DNA from: Chromera velia
Lineage: Eukaryota; Sar; Chromeraceae
Assembly: GCA_018398765.1 (NCBI GenBank)
Contig: JAHBMJ010002465.1
Location: forward strand, 37,936 to 101,935
Length of the DNA stretch: 64,000 nucleotides
Direction: 5' to 3'
Part shown: piece by piece, positions 54,606 through 64,000 of the stretch
Position numbering within the stretch: the stretch's first letter is position 1
Layout of the letters: each line of letters opens with the position of its first letter
Translations under genes and position numbers: made by a program
The notes under the pieces: generated by a model
The model's input: only the letters and a program-made list of their open reading frames with translations
What the model was told of the DNA's origin: nothing
Databases searched by the model: none

Positions 54606-56015
54606 ATGGAGTTTGCTCGAAGCAAAGCGGCCCTCGTGCCTGTGGAGCAGGAGCTGGAGCGTTTGGAGGAAGTTCTTCTTGGAGTTGTTGAGTCCTGCCG
54701 AGCTAAGAGGAAGGTTCTTGCACAGCTGAAATTTCCTCCCATGGTAGACGGACAAGACCAGGGATTATCCTCTCCTCCCCAAACGCCATTCCCCCCCGAG
54801 GCTGCGGTCCTCGCTCGTCTTCGGAGCAGCATTGAAAGCGTAGCTGCAGACTTGAAGAAAGTTTACCGATCTGGAGTCGACGAGATCGTCAGCCTGAATT
54901 TTCACATTGACCTGTCCCCGCTCTTTTCGTCCAGCATTGGTTCTGTCATCCGCTCCTTCCAAAGTGCGAATGCAGCTACATTACACACAGCTCTAGACGT
55001 ATACTTCAGCACAGGGCAGAGGGAGGACCTCGACCTGCTTCTGAAAGTGGGCGCAGATGTGAACGGCAGTGTACAGGGCTGCACAGTGCTGCACAAAGCC
55101 GTCGGTCTCCCTGCAGGGACTCCAGAGCTTGTTCACCTTCTCCTAGATGCGGGGGCGCGGCCTGATGACTGCACTGCGGTGTTTGTCGAAGGTGGTTCTA
55201 CAGCGCTTCATCTTGCATGCAAAAAAAGGCGACCTCAGATCGCACGAGACCTTGTTGTCAGAGGTGCCAATGTGAATGCGGAAACTCTGGTGGACAAGTC
55301 ACGCTCCCTCCACCTTGCCGCACAAAACGGCGACTCTGCGTTGGTTGACTTTCTCATTGCACGAGGTGCGGAAATTCACGCCAAGAAGGCTGTTCAAGTC
55401 GCAGATGACGATGGGGAGACAGCGCTTCACACTGCGATCCGATTTGGTCACAGAGGCACTGTCGAGCTGCTGCTTGACCGGGGAGCAAATGTCATGGAGA
55501 GAGCTGCGGCTGCAGGGTCTGGAGCCAGGGGCCCCACCGCTCTCCACTATACTGCGCGGTCCTTCCGTTTGCCCGACGGCACATTCACAGTCACCGACCA
55601 TCGGGACATAGCAGACGTCCTAATATCCCGCGGTGCCGACGTAGATGCCACAGAGAACACCCCGGTTGTGGGTCACCAGTCGACCCCCCTTCTCCTGGCT
55701 GCTCACTTTGGTTGTCCTGCAGTTGCAGAGCTTCTCATTGATAGAGGAGCAAACGTCCATGCAACAGACTCAAATGGGTACACGGCGTTGCATCATGCAG
55801 CGGTGAGGGTGAGGGGATCCACTCCCCTGCGGAAGCTCCGAGTCGCCCAGATGCTTGTTGCAAGGGGTATCGACGTCAACGCCGTGAATCACTTCGAGCA
55901 GACGGCCCGTGCCATTGCAGCCAATGACACGATAGGCACGCCCGCAGATTGTCCGCTCCGCACCTTTTTTGAAGGTTTGCTGCCGGCGGAGGGAGGGGGA
56001 CCGACAGGGGGTTGA
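54606..56015 (+). CDS. Ankyrin-repeat protein (copy 2 of a local family)
   Basis: A single-exon frame of 469 residues starts at ATG 54606. The first 120 residues are helical and charged (EQELERLEEVLLG). They are followed by SIGSVIRSFQSANAATLH, which parallels SIGGLIREFRAVSPEMCQ in the ankyrin protein at 40043. Seven or eight ankyrin repeats follow from about residue 150: TVLHKAVGLPAGTPELVHLL, TALHLACKKRRPQIARDLV, SLHLAAQNGDSALVDFLI, TALHTAIRFGHRGTVELLL, TALHYTARS, TPLLLAAHFGCPAVAELLI and TALHHAAVR. There is no membrane segment or enzymatic domain. It is probably a cytosolic protein-interaction module. Both family members lack introns in the coding part, unlike almost all neighbours. Confidence 0.85.
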   Translation: MEFARSKAALVPVEQELERLEEVLLGVVESCRAKRKVLAQLKFPPMVDGQDQGLSSPPQTPFPPEAAVLARLRSSIESVAADLKKVYRSGVDEIVSLNFHIDLSPLFSSSIGSVIRSFQSANAATLHTALDVYFSTGQREDLDLLLKVGADVNGSVQGCTVLHKAVGLPAGTPELVHLLLDAGARPDDCTAVFVEGGSTALHLACKKRRPQIARDLVVRGANVNAETLVDKSRSLHLAAQNGDSALVDFLIARGAEIHAKKAVQVADDDGETALHTAIRFGHRGTVELLLDRGANVMERAAAAGSGARGPTALHYTARSFRLPDGTFTVTDHRDIADVLISRGADVDATENTPVVGHQSTPLLLAAHFGCPAVAELLIDRGANVHATDSNGYTALHHAAVRVRGSTPLRKLRVAQMLVARGIDVNAVNHFEQTARAIAANDTIGTPADCPLRTFFEGLLPAEGGGPTGG

Positions 56016-57101
56016 AAGGAGGGACACGTGCCTATAAAGAAATTGCATGACTAACTCAGAATACAAAATAATACAAACATAGATATGAACTTTAATTTGC
56101 ATCATTCTAGGCATCATTTGTGAAGAGTAACAAACACCACTGGCAATATCCGAGTCTGTCATAATTTATTCTTCATAGAATATCTGATAAAAAATCAAAT
56201 ACTACACACAGACAAATAGCAAAAGAAGGCTCCTGCGATCGAGTCTGCAACCCTGTATAGCTGCTGAACCATGACCTTACTTTTTTTATGTATCAGTGCT
56301 GTCAATTCTAGTATTAACTAACTTCAAGAGAAAAAAAAAATGTATGCATCTAGGCGTGTCACAGCACAAAAAAAAAATAATTTAAGCCAATCCTCACTTA
56401 TTTTTTTTTTCTTTTTTTTTTTCCAACAATGTTATAGGTAACAAACAACTGTTGTTTAAGTGTTGCTTAACTGTTGTTTTGGTGTTGCACAACTGTTGTT
56501 TAGGTGTTACATAAAAAAAAAGAAAATAATAATAATTAAAGCCAATTTTGGTTTACTTTTTTTTATTATGTTTTTTTGCTGTGATACGCCTAGGTATGCA
56601 TATCAATTTCAAAATCCCTTATACAACGCGACTATGCAAGTATCGACCGGCTGGCCAGGAGTTTCACTCTCTAATTAACCAGAGTTGGGCAACAATATAA
56701 AAAAAATGTTTAATAAAATCGGTAATTTAACATCTTAGATCCCATATAATCTCAAACACCTCAGCTAACATGCACGGTGATGTACCCCAATAATACATCC
56801 CTAAAACTCTAATTTAACCATTTAATATTTCAGTGTATTTTAATTCAGAATATATGAATAGCCTAGATATGGGAGCGAATTATATGCTGCGAATAGCTTA
56901 AATAAACTATAACTGACTTTTTTTTTTACCAATTATTTTGAATGCACTACAAAAAAAGGGGGGTCTGAAATTGGGGCCAACGGATTCCGGCGTAGAGACT
57001 GTTGAGTCTAATTTCTGCGTTCTCCGAAAAGGCTAGCGAAAAGGACCTGAATACAGTTAAAGAGCATGCGTGGGGCCTTTCATAGGTCGGTGGCCTTGGA
57101 G
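56016..57101. other. AT-rich convergent intergenic region
   Basis: An AT-rich spacer between ankyrin gene 2 and the 3' end of the nuclease gene. It contains the inverted-repeat element at 56343-56602. Otherwise only homopolymer runs are visible. Confidence 0.7.
56343..56602. mobile_element. Short terminal-inverted-repeat element (MITE-like), copy 2
   Basis: The left end TATGCATCTAGGCGTGTCAC and the complement of the right end, TATGCATACCTAGGCGTATC, form imperfect terminal inverted repeats of about 38 bases, both followed by A-rich tracts. The interior has three tandem copies of an AACTGTTGTTT...GGTGTT unit of about 25 bases. It shares the CTAGGCGT core and, in reverse orientation, the interior of the element at 32530-32767. 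It has no open frame of its own. Confidence 0.6.
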
Positions 57102-59604
57102 CTACGGCCTCTCTCCGCCCGTTTGTGCCTCCTGAGGGGAGACCAGCCAGACCACAGGCTGCCTCGGAAGCCTCCACCCGAGGGGTAAGGGATCCGCATC
57201 CAAATTTGGAGGCTTGCCCCCCCCGGTAGCGGGACTAGAGGAGTCTCCAGGCTCTCTGCTTCTGGAAACTCCCTTACTCAGCGTTGCTCCTCGTATTGAC
57301 AAGTGTTCTGATGCCGAAATATCAGAAAAAACCGGCACCCGATCTCCATTTGCAGAGGTGACAGACAAAGAAACAGAGGCAGGAGGTAACTCAACGAAAC
57401 GCAAACCGCCAGAACGCGACTGCAATCTCTGTCCAGGATCCTGCGACGTGGATGGGCTGGACACTTCCACGTGTCCCGCCTGTCTGCCCCTACCACCGGC
57501 ATGGTCATGTGGATCTTCATGGTTAACTTTTTTCCTCCAGACGCCCATAGAGGCAGAATCGCTAGGGACACTCACGTTCGCAGGGGTGTGGATATGCGGG
57601 ACAGAAGGAGACGGAGTGGGGGGGCTCTCCTCGTCTCTCAGATTCTGCAGGCCAGCCTGAGAAGATGCTGCCTGACCAGGCAGGACACAAAAGGAACCTT
57701 GTCCTCTTCCAGACTGGTGCCCGTTGAACTCAGTCTCCTCTGTCCTTGTGGATGTGGAAGGAGAACCGGCAAAGACGAAAACAGCAGCTGGCACTGGTAG
57801 CTCGGACTCGGCTCTGGCTTCCCCGTCTCCCGTGTCGTTCCCTTTTCCTCTGTGGATGTCTGCGTTAACGTGAGAAGCAGAAGAAGGTAGTAAGTTTGTC
57901 TCCGTCGGGTCTCCTTCAGAGTCCTCCTCATTGTGCTCCTTCCCCTTCCCTTCCTTGCCAGCAGACCCTGAGAGTAGTCTGGCAGGCGCACTGCGAGCAG
58001 GAGGATGAGGGGGCCAGAGGGAGTCGGGCTTGTCGATGAAGAGACGCCCTGACAGACCGAGAGGGGGCCCTCTCTGCACTGCTCCCGGCTGCATGCACAC
58101 GACGGGGGGGGGGAAATGAGTACAGAGGTGCAAAAAGGGTCAAACAAAACATCCCGCCCAGGGTTGAGGAGATTCAAATGAGCTGGGGAGAATACTCGCG
58201 CGGAGAGGGTCAACGGAGGCATTCAGGCAATGTGCCCTCTCTCTCTCTCTCTCTCTCTTTTTCTCTCTCTTTCTCTTTCTCTCTCTCTCGCTCGCTGAAA
58301 GGTCTCCTGACTGATCTCGCTTCGACGATCCTTCGCGCAGAACTCTCTCTGTCACAACCCTTCTCCCGACACACCTCCCTACCTGCACAAGACACACGAC
58401 CTTCACATGGTCCCCCTCCGGGGAGCACAGTCTTCTTGTGAGGTCGAGGAAGTCTCTGTACTCCTCTGAGTTCCAGAGAAAGTCGGGTTCTACAGGAGGG
58501 GGGGGACGGAAAGAATGCAGCCCGCCTGCCCCTCCCCTGCCTCTACCTCCCCTCCCCCTTCCTCTACCCCCTCGCCCTCTTCCACGACCCCCCCCTCCCC
58601 CGCTGCGATCACTCGCTTGAACCTCCTTGTGCACACAGTAAGCAGAGAAAAACGCGGAGAGGAACACCAGAGCTCTACCCAGCCACTCGTCGCTCCGATG
58701 GACCCGCAGCAATACAGACCCCCCAACCGCAGACTGAGAACAGAAGAGACCCGACCGACAACTCTCCCCAGCAGAGAGCATCTGCGGACACAAACAGAAA
58801 AAGGAAAAAAGGAAAAAAGAAAAAAAAAGGGAAAAAAGAAAAAAAAGGAAAAAAGGAAAAAAGGATACTTTTGGATGGAGGTGTTGCTAGGACATTCGGC
58901 CCCCATAGAGAGCATCAGCAGTTGCCTGCAATCACACGAAAGAAGCTCACCAACAGAAGGAGACAAGAGCAAGAAACAGAAACATCCACCTACCACTGCA
59001 GAGAAAAAAGGCACTCAAAGTTTCCAATGAAGGCCCAAAATTCGATGCCGAAGTTTCTTTCCTCTTTCTTTTTGTTGTTGCTCTCCGTCGAAAACAGGCC
59101 GCCAGAGAGACACCGATGGAACCCCCCACCTTAGCTCTCTGACCTGAATTTGCATCTGAGTCCAGTACTGAGGCAGCAGACCTCCAAAGGGTCCGTTTGC
59201 GTAAGTTCGAAAGGCCCCGTCAACGTGGCAGTCTCTGTTCTTTGCAGCACAGAAGGGTGAGTGATTTTTCACCTCGACTACCTCCAGAGCTCCACAGGGC
59301 CAACGAACCAACGCGTCTGCAGATGCAGGCAGAGAGAGAAAGAGAGAAATACAGACAGAATTAGGGACATGTCGATCCTGATGTTTCTTTTGTTCCAACG
59401 TGAAAGAGAAAGGCTTCGGACGAGTGCTGCCGAGACAAGGATTCTTTCTGTAAGCCGTCACCCACCCCCGAGCTCTAGCTGGACTTTTCGAGTGGCAACC
59501 CGACAAATAGACAGCCAGACAGACTATATGACTTCTTTTTTTCTTCCCCTTCATTGTCAAACCGGACGGACCAGACAAGAGAGAAAGACAGACAGACAGA
59601 CAGG

Positions 59605-59653
<49 letters not shown>

Positions 59654-61240
59654 CTGGAGAGCCCCCCATGGGAGGGAGAGGGAAAGAGGGAACTCTGAGG
59701 TCTTCAGCCTGGCCACTCGAGGAGGCAGCTGCACTCCCTCCCTGCTGCCCCTTTGAAGAATTCAACTGCAGCCTCTCCAAGGCAGTGATGGCACGAGTTA
59801 TTCGTCCCCCCTTCCCGTTGCGTCTGCTCCTCCCCTGCAACACCTCCTGCGCTCTCTGCAGAATTTCTTGTGGAATTCCCTCCACCTCTGGCTCTGCTCG
59901 GAGAAGCATTCCAGCTTCCTGCAAGCACCAAGAGAGCATAAAAAGAGGACAGTTCAAGAGAGCGAGAAAGAGAGAGGGGAGACACAGAGGTGGAGAGGTC
60001 GACAGAAAGACCGACAAAATCTGCAACCTTTTTTCCATAGACGATAAACAAAGAGAGACTGCATGTCCTTTTCCATTCCTGCGTAAGAGAAAGGGCATGG
60101 CAGTCAAACGGAAAGGCTGGCGGACTGATCGTAAAAAAAGAGATAAGCTGCGTCCCTTCCTTCCGTTCTCCGACAGACCTCGAGCCTGCCTCCAAAGAGA
60201 CTGCAGAAGTTCAACACAGACAAAACAGCCGAGCTCTCCTGGGCGCTTCCCCACGACATTCGGATCGCCCCCTCACCAGCAGCTGCGTATTGCCGAAGAG
60301 TCGCCACCTCCCTGGCACTCATGTTCGAGTACCCGGATTCAACTGCAGATCCAGACGAAGGAAGGGAACCATCTGAAGAGACAGCGTTCAATCCCGTGTC
60401 GGAAGAAGGACTCCTGATGAAGGAGCATGCGTGGAATGGGTGCCGTTCGTCATCACCCCACTGCCCCCGCCATGCGCCTCCATCGGCTCCTTTGGTCTCT
60501 GTCCCCCCCCCTTCCTGCCCGGCACTCCCTGCAGCTCTGAGGTACTCCACCCAACTAGACGCAGAGGGGGGAGAGACACCTCCCCCAGTGACGACTGCCC
60601 ACTGAGACGGGTCTCTGAAGCTGTCTGCCACGTGCTGGGCTGCAGTGGAAGAGCGGAACCCGTAAGGGATGTCCAGGCGGGCAGCTGCGTGGGGCTCAAA
60701 GAACCCCAGGGCGGGTGCGAGCCTTGCAGAGGTGACCCTCCCAAGATGGAGAGCGTCCCACTGCCAGGAGTCCTGAGGGAAGAGAGAGAGGTCCGAGGGG
60801 GAACTCAGGGTGCCTGCAGAGAGCAGAGAGGAGAAGGGGAGAAGAGGAAGCAGAATTAAGCAGTTTGAAGGCTACGCTTGTGAAGACGCAGAGTTGGGTG
60901 AACAACCTGGAATGCAGTCTCGGAGACGGCAAACTCACTTGGAGGCTCTAGGGGTTTGAACAGGGGGTGCCCGTTCAGGTCTTCCTTGCTTATCCGTCTC
61001 CAGAAAAGATTCTGCTTGCAGCACAATCCAACAAATGTGATTTAGACCCGGTATGGGAGTTTTGACGAAAGGAACGGCTTCTACAACCTCACTCACCGGC
61101 ACGTGCCCTTGCTTTGCACACGGGGGGCTTTGCAGGAGACTGCGTGCATTTTTCTGAGGGTTCTTGAAGAATGTAGGATCAAGAAAGCCAGCAGAAGACA
61201 CAACTGAAAGCGCAGGCTTCTCCTCTCGAGCATCACCCAT
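57102..61240 (-). CDS. YqaJ-type PD-(D/E)XK nuclease-domain protein
   Basis: Nine exons give about 861 residues: 61240-61097, 61011-60939, 60813-60179, 59918-59654, 59316-59130, 58925-58869, 58761-58613, 58489-58401 and 58088-57102. The YqaJ/lambda-exonuclease order is clear. GRVTSARLAPALGF matches the 'R-x-T-A-S' entry, followed by AIRMSWGSAQESSAVLSVLN, GGSPDALVRW (catalytic Asp), ALEVVEVKNHSPF (E-x-K) and LLPQYWTQMQIQ. LLMLSMGAECPSN and a VLLRVHRSDEWLGRAL tail come after. The family contains viral recombination nucleases and uncharacterised plant and algal proteins. A DNA-processing role, in nucleus or organelle, is inferred. The last exon adds a 330-residue disordered tail. An in-frame ATG at 61270 would add a hydrophobic MFLLVLALLQ leader, a possible signal peptide. 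The junction into the exon at 58761 is the weakest; 58781 is an alternative in another phase. Confidence 0.78.
59578..59653 (+). repeat. CAGA microsatellite
   Basis: A CAGA/CGGA tetranucleotide tract in an intron of the nuclease gene. It abuts the donor of the exon ending at 59654, so the donor GTCTGTCTG is itself part of the repeat. Confidence 0.9.
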
Positions 61241-61270
61241 TTGGAGAAGGGCAAGCACAAGCAAAAACAT

Positions 61271-64000
61271 GCATACGCAAACCGAGCGACAGACGGCTAA
61301 AAGATTCGCGCGATGGAATGTTGTCAAACGCAAAATGAGAATTGCCCTCTTTCCACTGTCGAAGCAGCGAGCTGAAATTCCATTGATCTGCCATGTGACC
61401 CGTTACACAGCTAGTCGTCCCAACAGCTTGCATGGATGGTTCGATGGATTAAGCTTGTCGCGTCGATCTGATAGACAGACAGCGAGAGAAGTGTCTGACA
61501 TTGTCTGACCTTTCTGCATTTGGCGGCTGGACGCCTCGGCGCGCGGCGGCGCGTCTCTGTATGCACGAGGTCCAACTCTGTCCGAGCTAAAAAGCGATCC
61601 CAAAGAGAGAGACGATCGTTCCGGTTTGAGAATTGAATTTAAGCTAATTTAAGCTAATCTTCTCAGCTTAGAATACCTTAGAATTTTGTGCAGAGTACGT
61701 ACGTCAGTATACGTCAGAGTCCGTCAGAGATGGTCAAAGAAGATGTAAGTTCATGAGAAGACGCAGTAATAACACCAATATTGTTTATATGTATTTCTAT
61801 GTCTTATTTGGTCTAGTTTGGTCCAGTTATAAATCCAGTTTGGCCTTTTCAATCGATCGTGCTTCTACTTAGCTTCTATCACATTTTTACGAATCATCTT
61901 TTCCTGCTCAGTTAATAAAGACCTCTTAAGACTTCCGAAATCCGTTTTCCGCCGTTTTCGAAGCGGGATAATGGCTGCTGAAAGGGCTTTCGTGGTCTCT
62001 ATAAAAGTCAGGAGAGGGGCTGTTTGATCTATACCACTTACTCTCGATCATGCAGTCTAAGTCTCAACTTAAATGTTCAAACTTCCAAACTCTTTGATTG
62101 TTCTTTTAAACCAGCGTTTACTGCCGGCTAGGTTGTTTTAGTATGTTTTGGGGACCGTTTTGGCGTTGGGGACCGTTTTAAATTTATTTTTTTTAACTAC
62201 ATACAGACAAATTAAGACAAACAAACACTATTTGTATGCCCATATACGGCTCCATATGGTCTCTACAGTTACACCGTAGCCTAATATTAGCCTCTGACGT
62301 TATTACTCATGCGCATGGCAGCCTCATGCTAGCAAAGAACTACTGGAACTAGTACAAAGAACATCGATCATTTCGATTGAGCACTACGGACAGACTAATG
62401 CCATGTAAACATAAAAATTAATTCAGAATTAATCATTCTGATTGTGAATTTCTGAATCTGATTCATGCATGATTCTGTCAGTGATTATGAGGTCCGACGA
62501 CGTCTCTAGCGACGTCTATGAACTTATATCAAACCGCTGCAGTGGTGCATATGCATCCTTAAAAGTTGTGCAAGACCGAATTCACGATCCACATACCATG
62601 CGCGTTGTCAACTGCATTAATTCCTGCCTCCTCGACTGGAATCGAAGAGACAGTGTCAGACATGCAAGCTGTTTGCATGTTTATGTGAATACATGCAGTC
62701 TCTCGATCACAGAGACGCTACGTCCACACGTACATCCTCGATCGTTGGATCAATTCATAACTGAATTTGCTGAATCAGTACTGTACCCGTGAAGAGCAGC
62801 TATGACATAATGAGACCTACCGGACTTTAACATCATTTTGGACTTTGAAATATAGGAATAACATAGGGTATTCTATTGTATTTAATCGTTGTTTATAAGC
62901 TTTTAAATTTAATAAACATTCTTTAAAATGTGATTCTTTTAAAATAAAAGATAAAACAAAGAATTGAAGTTAGTTGTATCAATGTTAGATCATAGCTATA
63001 TTTTAGTAACTATAATAGTAGCTGCATAATTGGCATATCTATGCATATGATGCAATAAATGCGATCAAAAAGTAGATACAACTCTGTTACATAAAAGTTT
63101 GAACAGATCATACCGGATGCGATTGCAATGAGTCTGAGATTATTTTAGTTAGAATGTCTCCCCAACCAGGTTTTTCCCCTCTGAGTTTTTACACATTCTT
63201 CCCATGGGAAGTCAGGGTACCACTCTTTCATTCTGTTAAGCAACGCAAAAGCCAACTCATTGCCCCTCTCTGTCAAAGAAAAACCCCAGCAAATGATGTC
63301 ATCCATGGGCTAAAAATCCTTCCATAGTTTTGATTTTCCTCTTCCGGATGCACATTTTGTAGCACTGAGCTTTCCAAAGATATCTGAGGTGCCACCGTAT
63401 CATTGAAGCAACAGCTGTGAAGGATCCTTTCCCGTCTCCTGTGCCAAAAACTGTTCTACCTGCATGAACGCACACGAAAAGAAAAAGAAAATATGCATGA
63501 ACGCATGTTTTTCAGAGTGCGGTCACCAGAAATTCTGTGTATTTGAATGTCACCCTGTCCTTCCTTCACTAACCTTTCCGATGTAGAATAGCGCAGTATC
63601 TCCCTCTTGTCTGTCTGCCCCCGTCTTCTGTCTTTCTCTGTGAAACTCGGGACTTCAAACCCTCCCCCTTTTCGCAAGTCTGCCAACAAAGTTGATGTCA
63701 CTGTATGTTTGGAAGGTGAGGGAAGGTATAACTCCGTAACAGCTTGCATGTGTTGTGCAGACTAAGCCCGCAGATTGTATTATTAACAGTTACAGAGCCG
63801 CTCACTCCGCTTGCAACTCCAAATTGCATCCAACTGGCTTCCAACTGGCCAATACACACCCGGAGAGGCGATAAAAAGAAAGCTTCCAACTGGTTTCCAA
63901 CTGGCTTCTAACTGGCTTCTCATGCGCGCGTTATATATATAGCTCTGTATTGGTAATACAGATTCGCCGTGATTTTTTTTTTTTTGCGTGACTGGTCACG
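61271..64000. other. Upstream region of the nuclease gene and AT-rich terminal stretch
   Basis: From 61270 to about 61620 the sequence is balanced and may hold the nuclease promoter, including a GGCGCGCGGCGGCGCG-like stretch near 61535. From 61620 to 63200 it is AT-rich. A 107-codon plus-strand frame at 62469-62792 has no recognisable domain and is not called. Near 63830-63920 the unit CCAACTGGCTT recurs about five times. Nothing else is supported. Confidence 0.6.
63829..63920 (+). repeat. Degenerate CCAACTGGCTT repeat
   Basis: About five copies of an 11-base unit (CCAACTGGCTT, with variants CTAACTGGCTT and CCAACTGGTTT) occur here, interrupted once by 30 bases. Confidence 0.75.

Noticed and set aside
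62469-62792. 107-codon frame in the terminal AT-rich region
   Set aside because: No motif, no splice partners and no homologue I can recognise; its length is within chance for this interval.
63456-63749. Minus-strand 97-codon frame
   Set aside because: No protein-like pattern; a continuation beyond the window could not be evaluated.

Overview
The window is nuclear DNA from a eukaryote. Nearly all genes are cut into many short exons. Acceptors mostly end in TGCAG and donors are often GTCAG(T). Introns carry TTCC, GA, CA and TG microsatellites, and the assembly contains an N gap. Moderately GC-rich genes alternate with strongly AT-rich spacers. The organism suggested is a unicellular alga or alveolate, possibly a chromerid such as Chromera velia. 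That is an inference from intron style, the TGCATGCA promoter-like motif and gene content (MAPKK-like kinase, SLC6 transporter, guanylate-binding-type GTPase, ciliary CFAP97 protein, algal-type YqaJ nuclease). No marker gene settles it.

Layout, left to right: (1) the 3' part of a gamma-synergin/aftiphilin-like AP-1 accessory protein (1-3250, +); (2) a MAPKK-like kinase (4702-6213, -); (3) a 14-exon gene for a protein of about 2166 residues, built from serially duplicated phospho-site exon cassettes (6861-17058, +); (4) an SLC6-type sodium symporter with apparent lesions (19113-22132, -); (5) a guanylate-binding-protein-like GTPase of about 21 exons with a cysteine-rich CaaX tail (23932-32186, +); (6) an LRR protein (34129-39395, -); (7) a frameshifted Cys/His-repeat fragment (39408-39834, -); (8) an ankyrin protein (40043-41445, +); (9) a CFAP97/Hemingway-domain protein with a long acidic IQ tail (42793-48073, -); (10) a divergent Cdc123-like protein interrupted by a 328-base N gap (48646-53721, +); (11) a second ankyrin protein (54606-56015, +); (12) a YqaJ-type PD-(D/E)XK nuclease (57102-61240, -). 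The last 2.7 kb holds no gene I can support.

Gene strands alternate almost perfectly. Divergent pairs share short promoter regions that often contain TGCATGCA palindromes. Convergent pairs are separated by 1-2 kb AT-rich spacers. Two of these spacers contain related short terminal-inverted-repeat elements. I see no operon-like functional grouping: vesicle traffic (1), signalling (2), membrane transport (4), membrane remodelling (5), cilia (9), translation-factor assembly (10) and nuclease (12) functions are simply neighbours.

Exon coordinates were derived by hand from reading frame, splice motifs and phase. Most chains close in frame. The junctions that do not close are named in the entries. 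The most novel object is gene 3: all 13 of its introns are phase 2, and six consecutive exons end in the same 33-residue RRxS-rich module.
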